DNA from: Gigantopelta aegis
Taxonomy: Eukaryota > Mollusca > Gastropoda > Neomphalida > Peltospiridae
DNA: 64,000 nt
Reading direction: 5' to 3'
Assembly: GCF_016097555.1 (NCBI RefSeq)
Contig: NC_054706.1
Coordinates: 54,012,509-54,076,508 of the forward strand
Notes under the pieces: model-generated
Told to the model about the DNA's origin: nothing
What the model saw: the letters and a program-made list of their open reading frames with translations, nothing else
Databases searched by the model: none
Made by a program: the position numbers and the translations under genes
Part shown: positions 10,801 through 22,472 of the stretch, one piece after another
Numbering within the stretch: position 1 is the stretch's first letter
Layout of the letters: each line of letters starts with the position of its first letter

Positions 10801-13800
10801 TGAAACACCTCATAACCAGATACTCCTTGTCATTAGTTAATACAGTGAAACACCTCATAACCAGATACTCCTTGTCATTAGTTAATACAGTGAAACCAAT
10901 CATAACCAGATACTCCTTGTTATTATTTAATAGAGTGAAACACCTCATAACCAGATACTCCTTGTCATTAGTTAATACAGTGAAACCAATCATAACCAGA
11001 TACTCCTTGTCAGTAGTTAATACAGTGAAACACCTCATAACCAGATACTCCTTGTCAGTGGTTAATACAGTGAAACACCTCATAACCAGATACTCCTTGT
11101 CAGTAGACCGGCCTCGGTGGTGGCGTGGTTAAGCCATCGGTCAACAGGCTGGTAGGTACTGGGTTCGGATCCCAGTCGAGGCATGGGATTTTTAATCCAG
11201 ATACCCACTCCAAACCCTGAGTGAGTGCTCCGCAAGGCTCAATGGGTAGGTTAAACCACTTGCACCGACCAGTGATCCATAACTGGTTCAACAAAGGCCA
11301 TGGTTTGTGCTATCCTGCCTGTGGGAAGTGCAAATAAAAGATCCCTTGCTGCTAATCGGAAAGAGTAGCCCATGAAGTGGTGACACTGGGTTTCCTCTCA
11401 AAATCTGTGTGGTCCTTAACCATATGTCTAATGCCATATAACTGTAAATAAAATGTGTTGAGTGCATCGTTAAATAAAACATTTCTTTCTTTCTTTCCTT
11501 GTCAGTAGTTAATAAAGTGAAACCCACATAACCAAATACTCCTTGTAAGTGGTTAATAAAGTGAAACCAATCATAACCAGATACTCCTTGTCATTAGTTA
11601 ATACAGTGAAAGCAATCATAACCAGATGCTTTGTAAATTTTATTTACTTTTTTGGCTGAGCCACCAAACATGAAAAAAAATTACTTGGATTAAATTATTC
11701 TACTGAGTAAATAATTTGTGTAAAATATAATTTTTTAATTTTTTCTTCAACATCACCTGTCCTGAAAACAAATGCATATTCCCTATGGTTAGTAGACTAG
11801 TCCAAACATCCCAACAGCCAATGGGATGGCCTGAATTCTTCTACTGCGCACCCCTTCCTGTTTCGGTCACGTGACTGTAACTTCCTTCTTTTTCCAAGTT
11901 TTCTCCATTATCTTATTTTTGACTTGTTTGTTTTACAGGCGTATTGTTATATGGCCCACCTGGATGTGGTAAAACAATGATTGCCAAGGCAACAGCAAAG
12001 GCAGCAGGTAAGACCTATTTAAGGAAGATAAAACATTATTACTAGGGAATACCGACAGGACATTTCTCAATAATTAAATTTCTGTTATATTTATTACAGT
12101 TTACAGACATCCCATTGTCTAGTCAAAGCAACACAAGTTTGTTAATATCAGGGAACGAATGTCACAGATGATGACAACACTTACTATTGGTAATTTGTAT
12201 TATTGAGTGTCATTGCTTGAAAACCAGAAAAGAATTCAAAATCAAAATATGATTTTGTTTGCTTTTTTATTACTAAGTATATTTCAAATTTGCATCCCAA
12301 GACCATATGTACTCCAGAATACATCCAAAAGCATCTGTATTTTTTTTTTTTTTTTTTTTACAAGTTTGTTAATTTCTCAATGAATGCAAAACTTACATCA
12401 TGAGGGAACGTCACATCATCGATTTAATATTGGTACTTTGTATTATTGAGTGTTATTGTTCTAAAACCAAAAAGAATTAAAAATCAAAAAATGAATTTTT
12501 TTTTGCGTTTTTATTAATAAATATGTTTCAAATTTGCATCCCCCAGACCATTGCACTGGCAGTGATATGATGACACCCATATGTACTCCAGAATGTATCC
12601 AAAAGCATCTGTATTTTATTTATTTTTTTACAGCAGAGCATGTCATCAAACCACTGCCCACTGCCACCCACCTGCTTTCAAATACTTTCCGCGGGCCCTG
12701 TTAAGGGGTTATTCAACAAAACTGTATAATATAATTTTTGGCATTGTTAATACCCATCCTCACCCATGTAATGTTTTGTAATACTAAGACCACTCCTCCC
12801 TCTAAAATTATGCAATGCTGATTGCTTTAACCACCTCTCTATTGAAAAAAGAACCATCTGTTAACTCTTTCCCTCCCATTCTTGACTGTAGTTGAGATGC
12901 GCAAAACTTAACATAAAACCCATTCTCAATTAATAAATTTTAAAAATAGTAAAAAGACACATAAATGGTTATCAATAACTTTTATTTTTTATTACATTTA
13001 AATTGTTTTATTAACTCGTCCCCAGCAGATCCTGTAAATTATGGAAATAACCCTAATATTTTTTTCAGGTGTTAACAATTATGATTGTGTTTACAGGTGC
13101 AAGATTCCTGAATCTTCAGATCTCGTCTTTAGTTGACAAGTGGTATGGAGAATCACAGAAGAGAGCCGAGGCGGTTTTTTCTCTGGTAATATTACATCCT
13201 GAAAACTGTTCAGTGAAGACCAAGACCAAAGTGTTTAACGTGCACATTCAGAGCAAGCTGTTATAGCGCACGCCTGTCCTGGGCACAGGTGTCGGCCTCA
13301 GCCGGCTCCTCCGTCCGGGACAGGAAAGGGTTGGGGAGGGAGGAGGAGGGACCATCTGCACTGACAGGTGCAAGGGAGCAGTCCGGTAACAGACGGAGGG
13401 TAGTTCAGTGAAATAAACTTTAACATTTATATAGTACTTTGTCACAGGTTGATTAAAATATTAAGATGCCTAGTGTTTACAGACACTTATAATAATATAA
13501 TAATTAGTTTAAAACAGTTTCTAGTAGATGTCATGCCTGTAGATAAGGGAAGTTTATAAAACTCCCACTGTTGCATGTCGGGGAACATTTTGTTCAGTAT
13601 AGCATTGCAATTTTCTATGCAAGTTACGGATATCGCCACACAATTTTGAAACATTAAACAGTATTTGGTAGACAAGATTGTGAAAAAATTTCACTGAACG
13701 TACCCAAAGTATTTTTAATGTTTATAAATAAATGATATACAAATTTTAAAGTGTTTTCAAAAAATCAGATTTCCATTCAAATGAAATTATACCATAAATT

Positions 13801-16800
13801 GGTAAGAAAATGTATGAATCAGGTTACAAATTACATATGTATCATCTTGAAACTACACAAAAACGAAAGAAACAAAACAAGAACAAAAGAAACAAAACTT
13901 GTATTAGCTACAGGGTCGATTTTAAACAAAATGTATGATACATATAAATTTGCATTTTAAAGTAATTTCCTATTATTTCTTTTGCAGGCTATCAAACTCC
14001 AGCCAACAATTATTTTCATTGATGAAATTGGTAAGTACACTATAATCTTGAAGGCTTGATTTTGTTTATATCACCAGTGCAAAATGTATAAATATTTGTC
14101 TTTGGCTTTCTTTCATTTTATGAGGAAGCAATATTCTATTTTTATTATGCTTTGCTCAATCCGTATTATAATTTTTTTTTTTTTTTAATGAAAACAAACT
14201 AAAGACGGGCATATTTTTTTTTTTCTCCATAAATTGCTTTTTCAGTTAAATCAACTAAGCTAACCAGTCATATTATTACAGTTAGTACCTTACTAAATCT
14301 TGTTTTGCTTGATAATGAACTATTTAAATATTTCCAGTTTATCACATAAAATACCTTTTAAACCATCACTATGCTGACATTCATTATTTAAGATTCATTC
14401 CTGCGATCCCGATCTTCAACTGATCATGAAGCAACAGCAATGATAAAGACTCAGTTCATGAGTTTCTGGGATGGTTTGATAACTGACAAGTCCTGCAATG
14501 TTATGGTGATGGGAGCAACCAATCGCAGACCTGACGTTGATGCTGCAATACTTCGCAGAATGCCAAGTCAGTTTCGAGTCGGCCTACCTGTTAGTATATT
14601 TCTTTATTCTGTCATTTTAATGTTTCATATAGGCTCAACAAAGTGCTGCAATGAAGGCATCAGCATACAGTTTGAAATTTTGTGAATAGCTCTATCATGT
14701 AAAGTTAAAGATTAGGTTGGACTTTCATCGGGATCTGCCCATTTTTGACTGAGTTATGGCACTTGAGCATACGTATGAAAATTTTGTTAATGCTCATTTT
14801 AAATTAATGAAGTAATTAATAATGTACTTTTATAATTATGTTGTTCAATACCACATGTTAAGTATTGCCAAAAGAAGTGTTTTAACAATATTAATAATTC
14901 AGCTGTCAACAAAAACTATGCAAAACAGCTAATTTAGTCACCAAGGAGATGTTATACTGCAAAAACAATAAATTCAGTATCTTGAAATGTTGCCTAAAAC
15001 AAATCTGGAAAACTACATGACGAACAGAGACAAAGCCTATAGTCCCCCTCTAGTTGGACCAGTAGGGTGCTAAAAAAAAGGTTTTAAGCTATCATTTGCC
15101 AAATCGCGAGAGAGTGTGTGAGTGAGTGAGTGAATGAGTGACTACCTTTAATATTCCATATACATCTCTGGTTCCAGGCACTAAAGAATTTTTTTTTTAA
15201 AAGCTAATTTGAGAATCGACATGTTTTATGGCCCTTATTTATTGCATTTTTTTTTAGCAAAAACAAATTGAATTTGGATGTACATTTCAAAAAAAAAAGA
15301 TTTTCCAAAGTGCTCACAAATTTTATATAATACGTATATAGTACACTGAATTCTTGACCTTCAAATCAGATAGTGTGTATGCTTTTTAGGATCCAAGCCA
15401 GCCAAAACAATTTCTTTGTCTAATTTAGACATTTCTATTTGATATGTTATCATTTATTTCAGGCAAAAGAACAAAGAGCACAGATTTTCCGAATGATCCT
15501 AAGAGATGAAAAGGTATGATTATAAGCACTGCGTCTTAGAACATTTGGATCCTGCAAATGTTACTTAGAGAATAACTAATGAGCTATGAGGAATTACTAA
15601 CTATCTGTCCCGGGTGAATGAATGTGGTACATCCAAGCCTCTAGCGAGGGTTTTACAACATTCATTCATTCATGAGGGATAGATAATTCGTAACTCTGTG
15701 TAGCAGGTTGGTTATTCTCTTTATTACCCATTGTCACTTTTAACAGGTTTTTAATATAAAAAATATCTCTGCACTCTATAACAAGACCATCAGCCATTAC
15801 ATGATATAATGTTACGTGCAATACATGACGTAATGTAAGTGAAGTCATGGCATAACAATGTTCTTTTTACAGCCAAATGTTTACAATGCAACATAATGCA
15901 ACTGTGGTTGTATTAGAAAATAAAAAATTCTCTATGCTACTAAAGCCACTTCTTATGAAAATATACCATTTCATATTTATGAAACAAATGAATCACACAA
16001 ATTTCTGTAAATCTTTGTAGATTGTATAACGTATGTGTAATCTGAATGGAAACATTACATAAAAGGGAAGTTCCAGCCATGGCAAACAACCAACTAAATG
16101 TCGCCATTTTTAAGCCAACCAATCGGTGGCTGTAGAAGCAGATATCGAAAAAATATTACCCCGTATATTTGAGCCCATATGGGTAATAATAAACACAGTT
16201 TCCTAAATGATTACTCCCTGACATGTACAATAGGGAGGATCAGGTTATTAAAATAAATTAATCTTTTTATCTTTTAAGCAGGTGTTCAGATAGTGTCGTG
16301 TTATTAAGAGGAGATACAGGGAAAAACCTTGTTTACTTGGCCATGTGTTGGTACAACAACTGGAATCTGTTGTTCAGATCTTAAAGAATTTCAGCTTTAT
16401 TTCATCCTTACAATCGGTCATATTTTTAATAATAAAAACAATATTTTTTCGGTGTTTTCAGACTGACGAATTGAAATTCCCCCAGCTAGGGGATATAACC
16501 GATGGTTTCTCAGGTAGTGACATCCGGGAGGTGTGTCGGGCAGCAGCTGTTAGCACAGTACATGAATACATGCATAACCATCGGAATGGTTCAGACATAA
16601 GGTAGAATATGTATAGTTTTATTTTTGTCTAATTTGAAGATGGTTTGTGTTTTCAGCAATTTGTGAGGGCACCTCTAAAATATGTTTTATTAGTCCTCTA
16701 TCAGGCCTTCTGTCAGACCATCCGTTTATCCAACATATTCTGGACTTCTTTTTTTTTTGTTGCAATGTCTCAAGATATTGAGCTAAACTTTTGTATTTGG

Positions 16801-17971
16801 CTTTATCATCAACAAGTGGTGTCTGAAAATCATCCTTTTACAAATTGCGATAAAATTAAATACCCTTTTTTGACACTTCACAAATTGATTTTATAAATGT
16901 TTTATTTAAAGGTAAGGAAATATTTACAAATAGCTGGACCCTCAAACTGTTTGCTATTTGATGAATGTGGTGATAATGTGTGGCCAAATTCAAATTTCAA
17001 TCAGCCAAACATCCAGTATAGCTGTAAATGTACAAAAGGAAGGCGATTTTCGAATTAGCTTTCTGACGAAGTAATACCGTATTTGACAGGAAATAAGCCC
17101 ATGTCTTTGAATAAACCCCCCTCCGTTTTGATAGCATTTAAGAAATTAGGCCCTCATTCGTAAATAAGCCCACCCCCAACTTCGTCACCTTATATTAGTT
17201 ATAAATAACAAGAAATTGCAAGTTTGCTCAAAGTTCATTTAAAAGGTCATGCCTCCTGCAGATAATTAAACACAAATGTAACACAATATTTTACCACCAG
17301 TGAGATTTAGCAGTCTAACAGTAACAGTGTGTAACATTGTTTTCAATTTCATGCTTGCAGTATTTCTCTGAAGTATCCAAGCCCAAGTATGAACTAAAAA
17401 CCAATGTCTATTTTTACCACCACACTGGGTCCGCAGTTAATGCTAATTAAGCAAATACCTTATTCTGATTGGCTAAGAACAATGACCTTAGATTGACAAT
17501 TCTTTGTAGATGTGCTACTGAACGTTTTTTTGTTTTTTTCCTATTTCATTTAAGTATTGTTATTTATTTTAATTATTATTATTAAAAAAATGTTCAACAA
17601 AACTGGCCCCTTGTCTGGGAATAAGCCCACCCCATGCCAAGCTCACAATGAGTTGTCTTGGCCCCCTGGGCTTATTTCCGGTCAAATACGGGTAGTAAAA
17701 TATATTAGCCAAATTCGGGTTTAATTTGCATTTGGTAATTTAGCAAATGACAGCTTAGACCCATACAACATTATTTAACAAAATTTAAATTGGAATAATT
17801 TGTGAATAATCACAAAAAAAACTTTTTGTTTTGTTTTTTGGCAGCAATGATGATATGCACAAAGAACTTCGAGGGATAAGAATGGATGACTTAAATACAG
17901 CTGTCACGAAGGTCAAAATGACCAAGAATGTGTCATTGTTACTAACTGACAGTATACCAATGGATCGATAA
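7807..17971 (+). CDS. ATAD1: ATAD1/Msp1-type AAA ATPase, 10 exons, 401 aa
   Basis: Coding exons by GT/AG and phase: 7807-8073, 9214-9258, 10500-10677, 11939-12007, 13097-13185, 13988-14030, 14393-14589, 15463-15513, 16462-16601 and 17845-17971 (stop TAA). The total is 1206 nt. Family knowledge: ATAD1 is an outer-membrane AAA ATPase that extracts mislocalised tail-anchored proteins from mitochondria and peroxisomes. Seen here: one membrane segment near residues 50-72, then LSEYE, Walker A GPPGCGKT (169-176), pore-loop region KWYGES, Walker B IIFIDEID (224-231), sensor GATNR (271-275), arginine fingers RRMP (285-288) and a C-terminal helical lid starting GFSGSD. The protein is longer than human ATAD1 (361 aa), mostly by an N-terminal extension of about 35 residues before the membrane segment. 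All catalytic motifs are intact and every exon phase joins cleanly. The introns carry SINEs, a minisatellite and MITEs. Confidence 0.95.
8537..8740 (+). mobile_element. SINE family B, 5'-truncated (ATAD1 intron 1)
   Basis: It begins inside the body at AACAAAGGCCATGGTTTGTG and runs to a complete tail, AATAAAATGTGTTGAGTGCG then AAATAAAACATTTCTTTC. Loss of the head is typical of incomplete reverse transcription. Confidence 0.9.
9567..9876 (-). mobile_element. SINE family D (ATAD1 intron 2)
   Basis: On the minus strand a tRNA-like head (GGGACGTAGCCCAGTGG) leads into the body shared with family A, including AAAGATCCCTTGCT. It ends in a different tail that on the plus strand reads TTTAATGACACCACTAGAGC, then a TTGTTTG run. 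Related copies are at 20866-21128, 37274-37580 and 56522-56834. Confidence 0.9.
10690..11632 (+). repeat. 45-bp minisatellite in ATAD1 intron 3
   Basis: Units such as TCCTTGTCAGTAGTTAATAC plus AGTGAAACCCCTCATAACCA and GATAC repeat every 45 bp from 10690 to 11104, and about three more follow the SINE at 11498-11632. Because 45 is divisible by three, long open frames arise on both strands (about 195 and 210 codons); they are not genes. The unit contains a sequence close to the ends of the MITE at 6836-7006. Confidence 0.95.
11105..11495 (+). mobile_element. SINE family B, full length, inside the 45-bp minisatellite
   Basis: The head is ACCGGCCTCGGTGGTGGCG, the box B is GGGTTCGGATCCCAGTC, and the tail AAATAAAACATTTCTTTC is followed by a short CTTT run. 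The string CCTTGTCAGTAG stands on both sides. This may be the target-site duplication, but the minisatellite unit repeats it anyway. Confidence 0.95.
11802..11935 (+). repeat. Dispersed repeat next to the ATAD1 exon 4 acceptor
   Basis: This stretch resembles 42114-42240. Both have AGTCC(A/G)AACATC, CAACAGCCAATGG, CTTCCTGTT and GTTTTCT-type strings in the same order. Here it ends just before the polypyrimidine tract and AG of ATAD1 exon 4; in the caspase gene it lies in intron 4. It is of unknown origin and non-coding. Confidence 0.6.
12130..12630 (+). repeat. Diverged tandem duplication, about 250 bp (ATAD1 intron 4)
   Basis: The segment 12130-12357 is repeated at 12360-12630. Shared strings in order include ACAAGTTTGTTAAT, TTTGTATTATTGAGTGT, TTTCAAATTTGCATCCC, CATATGTACTCCAGAAT and ATCCAAAAGCATCTGTATTT. 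Both copies end in T-runs. No function is apparent. Confidence 0.8.
13200..13405 (+). repeat. Relative of the 353-bp interspersed repeat (ATAD1 intron 5)
   Basis: It begins just after the exon 5 donor. It shares ACGTGCACATTCAGAGCAAG, CACGCCTGTCCTGGGCACA and GGGACAGGAAAGG-like strings with the element at 693-1045, in the opposite orientation. Ends are not sharply defined and no target-site duplication was identified. Confidence 0.65.
15583..16135 (+). repeat. Dispersed repeat with hairpin end (ATAD1 intron 8)
   Basis: It matches 61693-62185 over about 500 bp at moderate identity. Shared strings include GGGTTTTACAACATTCATTC, TTTATTACCCATTGTCACTT, AGCCAAATGTTTACAAT and CTTATGAAAATATACCATTT. The left end folds back on itself: GAGGAATTACTAACTATCTG pairs with CAGATAATTCGTAACTC-like sequence about 60 bp downstream. 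The same hairpin is present in the other copy, which suggests an element boundary. Confidence 0.7.
17077..17692. mobile_element. 616-bp MITE (ATAD1 intron 9)
   Basis: Terminal inverted repeats are CCGTATTTGACAGGAAATAA at the left and the complement of CCCGTATTTGACCGGAAATA at the right, each continuing into AAGCCCA. TA dinucleotides stand at both outer edges, consistent with a TA-targeting DNA transposon. The interior has no coding sequence. It ends about 150 bp before the last ATAD1 exon. Confidence 0.75.
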
Positions 17972-18587
17972 TCTTGACTGTTTAGAATCAGAATGTAGAT
18001 TTTGTTTTGTAGCTGTTGGAAGAAAAGTGTGAGTTCTGTAGAATATGTTTGTTTTCAGTTTACCAGATGTGACGAAGATAACAAAACAAAAAAGTGAAGC
18101 CTGTGCAGAGAGTATGATTCTGTGTGTTTATATGTGTCATTATGTCACAACTATCACAGGATCACATTATGACATAACGTTCCACAGGCCTTATAGTCAA
18201 TAGATTGGATTCTGAAGTTGGTGACTTTTGTTTTCATTAATAGTTTGCTACAGGCACATTCACAAAACAATTGTAGATACATATCATGAAGTAAGCTGCA
18301 TGAGTTTTAAAAAAACATTTTCAGATTGTATCAGTAAACTTCATATGTATCAACATCATTCCACAAAATTGTATTAAATATGTATTAAGATATATATGAA
18401 GTTCTGAAACAGTTTTGTTGTTTGATCTGACAGATTAATAACAATTAAAATAATCAGAAAAAGAATGGTCACACGATGTGCTCACACTGAAGAATATTCT
18501 AACTGTATATACATGTATGTCCTGTATGAAATTTGTAACATCTATTTTCACAGTTTTGAAAATGTATGGCAAAAATACTTTTGTTCA

Positions 18588-18805
18588 TAAAGAAAGAAAG
18601 AAATCTTTTATTTAATGATGCACTCAACACATTTTTTAATTTATGATATTGAGAGAGGAAACCCACTGTCACCACTTCATGGGCTACTCTTTTTGATTGG
18701 TAGCAAAGGATCTTTTATATATACCATCCCATAGACAGGGTAGTACATACCACAGGCATTGATATACCAGTTGTGATGCACTGGCTGGAACGTGAAATAG
18801 CCCAA
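18588..18805 (-). mobile_element. SINE family A fragment
   Basis: The plus strand reads from the complement of the tail (AAAGAAAGAAATC, then TTTAATGATGCACTCAACAC) through GGATCTTTTATATATACC to CTGGCTGGAACGTGAAATAG. The tRNA-like head is missing. It lies in the 3' flank of ATAD1, about 620 bp past the stop. Confidence 0.85.
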
Positions 18806-19163
18806 TTTTGTTCATAAATGGTCTGGGAAAATATTTAAGAAAACCTGTTTTATATAGATTTTGAATTTTATTTAGCTCTGGCTAAGCACATTTGTATATT
18901 CTTTTCTAAAATTGTTAAAATGTCTGTACTGCAAATTATTCAAAAGTTGTATGGTCAGTGAAGTTATGGCTCTTATTTTTCAACTATAGCTAGACTTTAC
19001 ATTTTAAAATGAAGTATGAGCAAACTTGTAAATGTCGAATTTAAGTGCTCCATGCCTACAATTGCCTTTACTAGTAAACATTTTATCAAAAACATGGGAA
19101 TAGTAGAAAGTCAAGATGGCAGCAGTAGACACCAGTTTAGCCCACTGCTTGCTAAAAAGGAAA

Positions 19164-19462
19164 AGGAAGGAATAAATGTTTTATATAATGACACCCAACA
19201 CATTTTAATGATGGTTATATGGTGTCAGACATATGGTGACGGATCACGCACATGAGAGGAAACCCGCAGCCACAACACATACGGCTACTCTTTTCTGTTA
19301 GCAGTAAGGGATCGTTTATATGCAAAATCTCACTGACAGGATAGTACATACCAAAATTGTTTTTACACCAGTTGTGATCACTGGCTGGAATGAGAAATAG
19401 CCCAGTGGGCCCTCTGACAGGGATCAATTCTAGACCAACCAGGCATAAGGAGAATGCTTTAC
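19164..19462 (-). mobile_element. SINE family A, diverged
   Basis: It has recognisable tail (complement of AAATAAAACATTTATTCC type), body (GGATCGTTTATATGCAAAAT) and head remnants (GGGATCAATTCTAGACC), but many differences from 6094-6410. It is an old copy. The open frames across it are not genes. Confidence 0.8.
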
Positions 19463-20261
19463 AGAAATGGAAAGGATGTATAGTCATCACTGGAGGCATG
19501 ATATATAACAAGCTGTCAATAAAATGTATACATTAACTGTTTATGTGAAACCTTGTCTGGTAAATGTAGGATATTTGTTTTAGTACATGTATGTGATACT
19601 TTATGCAAATTATGAAGAAATTAAAACGTTTTTAAATTATGACTCTTTTTAAGTGTGAATAGCAAATCACTTATCATGTGTAACAATATCTGTATGTGTT
19701 TGCTTTTGTAATTGTTAAAGCTGTAATCTTGCCACACCATCTTACATGTATATCATTGCTACATACCGGTATATTGTTAATGAAAAATACAATGAGTAGT
19801 AGTTTTTATAAACATAGTATCAGTGTATGTGGTCAACTGCAATGACACAACATAACATTTGTCACCTGTTTCTTAATACATTATATTACGCATTTGAGAA
19901 GAGAGTCATCTTTTGGGTGTTGAAACAGAAAATATATCTTGGATGAGCAATGGCAGCAAAAGGATTTTGAAAAGTGATACATAAAAAAACAAATATGGAT
20001 GATCACTTCTCAATGTTTAATATGTGCTCAAGATTGCAGCTTTAAAGTGTGATGTTTTAATTCTAGTAAATTGATTAAACATTGGTCTGATGAGTTTTTT
20101 TTAAATATATGAAATGGAAGAAAGTGTGTTGAGATTTGTCTAACATTAGTGGTGCCATATTTCTAATACTGTAGTGATTGATGAAGACACAACCTTTTTT
20201 TGCAATAATATATTCATCACACAGATGGGATGGTATATACATGGATGGTACATACATTGTA

Positions 20262-20405
20262 CATGTATGTACCATGGCCTTTGTTAAGCCAGTTGTGGAT
20301 CACTGGTTGGAATGACAAATAGCCCAATGAGCCCACTGGTGGGAATTGATCCTATACTAATTGCACATAAGGCAGGAGCTTTATCACCGAGCTACGTCCT
20401 ACCCC
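20262..20405 (-). mobile_element. SINE head fragment
   Basis: The string CATGGCCTTTGTTAAGCCAG leads to AATAGCCCAATGAGCCCA, a box B-like GGGAATTGATCC and GAGCTACGTCCTACCCC. This is the head half of a family A/D SINE on the minus strand. Confidence 0.75.
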
Positions 20406-20865
20406 TGGTGAGAATAAAGTTTGCCGAAATGGTATTACCCCCTGGTGATATGGTTGAATGGGTCAAGCTACTGCTGGGATATAGGAGACGTGTGATGATG
20501 CATTAACTATTTTATGCTGTGTGGTTGTATTGTTTATATTTTATGCTCTTTGTGTGTAAATGTAAATTTGTTTCCTTTGTATATAAATGCTGAATCATAA
20601 AATTTTATTTATTATATTACAGACTAATTAAAATAAAAAAATGTTGGTCGATAAACAAAAAGTACCAGATTAACCATTGTAATGTAAATTTGTAACTGTT
20701 TTAGAAACAGGGGAAATATTCCTGACAGATTAAAAACCTTTCATTTCATATGATATTGTGTTATGTAGTTACTCGTGAAATAAATTGCACAACATTGACT
20801 TGCCATAGATAAGACTGAAAATGAAGTGTTTAGATTTCACCAAACAGCTATGAAAAAAAGAGTAA

Positions 20866-21128
20866 AATATTTGTTTGTTTAACAACACTTCTAGAGCACA
20901 TTGATTAATTAATTGGATATAAAACATTTAGCAATTTTGACATATAGTCTTGAAAGAAATTCGCTACATTTTTCCATTAGTAGCAAGGGATCTTTTATAT
21001 GCACCATCCAATAGACAGGATAGCACCACAGCCTTTGATGTACCAGTTGTGGTACCAATGGGCCCACCAATGGGATGGATCACAGACCAACCGTGCATCA
21101 AGTGAGCGCTTTACCACTGGGCCACAGC
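20866..21128 (-). mobile_element. SINE family D
   Basis: The plus strand starts at the tail complement (TTGTTTGTTTAACAACACTT, CTAGAGCACATTGATT), passes AAGGGATCTTTTATATGCAC and ends at the tRNA-like head complement (GCTTTACCACTGGGCCAC). A small deletion lies in the middle. It abuts the Tc1 element. Confidence 0.85.
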
Positions 21129-21149
21129 TATGAATGCTGCCAATATATA

Positions 21150-22300
21150 TACTGTCAAAAAAGAAACGCATAGGCGAAATATTCATGGAATTATCTCTTT
21201 AATACAAAGTGGCATAATTTTGTTATTTATGATCTAACACAGTCAAATTTGACATGAGTATATGACAATGTTCTTGCTATGGACTGATGGCAGTGGAGGC
21301 GTTTTCGTCGCCAAACAGCGTCGCACCAGGGTGTTGAAATCCGTACCTTGTGTGGCTACCAGCAGCAACAATCATTGTGCGACATCTCCTTGGCATAGAC
21401 TGAATGAATCTCTAAACCCCGGGCACTGGAATCCTAGCCCAATCTTCCTGCAGTGCATGTGACAGTTGTGGAAGCGTCTGAGGCTCCGGGTCACGCAGGC
21501 GTACACGTCTGTCAAGTTCGTCCCATAGATGTTCAATGGGGTTGAGATCTGGCGATCGTGATGGCCATGGCAGCACATTAATGTTCTCGTTCTGTAGGAA
21601 ATCCATTATTACATGTGCCGTATGCGGCCTGGCATTGACCTGCTGAAAGAGTTCTCTCTGTAAATCTAAAATGGTAAGTATGTGACGGCAAAGACTTTCA
21701 TCCCGGTAGCGTACAGTTGTCAGGTTGCCTTGTACGAACACAAGATGACTTCTGCCGGTGTATGATATGGCTCCCCACATCATGACACTCCCTCCACCGA
21801 ATCTGTCAACTTGGGTGACGCAGTTGTTGGCAAAATGTTCATTGCGGCGTCTGTAAACATGTCATCCATCATGTCGCTGTAGAAGGAAACGTGACTCGTC
21901 GCTGAACCATAGTCGCCGCCAGTTTCCCAAGTTCCACCCCTGTACATTCGTGCACCAGCAAACACGTAAATGTCGATGTTGACGTCGCAAGATGGGGCCA
22001 ACATACGGTCTCCTAGCCCGTAAACCAGCTTCTCGAAGTCTGTTCTGAATGGTTTGTGCAGACACATTTCTCAAACCAGATATGCGTGTGGCAGTTCGGT
22101 AACGCAAGTGCAGAACCCGAATGTAGCGATCTTGTGCTGCAGTTGTTATGCGAGGTCTTCCACTTCTGGGCCGGTCTTCAGCTGATTGAAACTGCTGATA
22201 CCTATCCCAGAGACCTGAAATGGTGCTCTGATGGATGTTCATGTGGCGTGCCACAATGTGCATTAAATTTGTTTTATGGTGCATTTGGGCATGCTATCCC
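21150..22300 (-). pseudogene. Dead Tc1-like transposon and transposase
   Basis: The element's 3' end carries the terminal repeat TACTGTCAAAAAAGAAACGC at 21150. On the minus strand the transposase is read in two pieces. The first, about 22284-21862, has a helix-turn-helix region (HQSTISGLWDRYQQ, RPRSGRPR) and first catalytic Asp in WFSDESRF. The second, 21783-21412, has WGAISYTG, QQVNARPHT and DLNPIEHLWDELDRR. The family uses a DDE/D triad. Here the second Asp, normally in QQDNARPHT, is Val, and a frame change separates the pieces, so the enzyme is inactive. The opposite terminal repeat was not found, so the 5' end looks truncated near 22300. Confidence 0.9.
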
Positions 22301-22333
22301 CCATTCCAGGTATACCCAAATTAAATAATATAA

Positions 22334-22472
22334 GTTGTAGAAGCATCACGAGGGGTATATGGCTTTTTATGTACCCTCTGTGTGTTCTTTTACCCCGAGC
22401 CGAAGGCGAGGGGGTAAAAGAGCACACAGAGGGTACATAAAAAGCCATATACCCTGAGAGATGCTTCTACAA
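22334..22472. repeat. Near-perfect palindrome, arms about 63 bp
   Basis: The left arm starts GTTGTAGAAGCATC, continues through GGTATATGGCTTTTTATG and TACCCTCTGTGTG to TTTTACCCC. The right arm is its reverse complement, ending GATGCTTCTACAAC. Only a short GAGCCGAAGGCGAGG spacer separates them. This is either a foldback MITE or the joined ends of a transposon. It lies about 35 bp past the broken end of the Tc1 element. Confidence 0.9.

Noticed and set aside
10496-11132. Long open frames on both strands (195 and 210 codons)
   Set aside because: They follow a 45-bp tandem repeat, divisible by three. Only the first 59 codons on the plus strand are real (ATAD1 exon 3), ending at a good donor at 10678.
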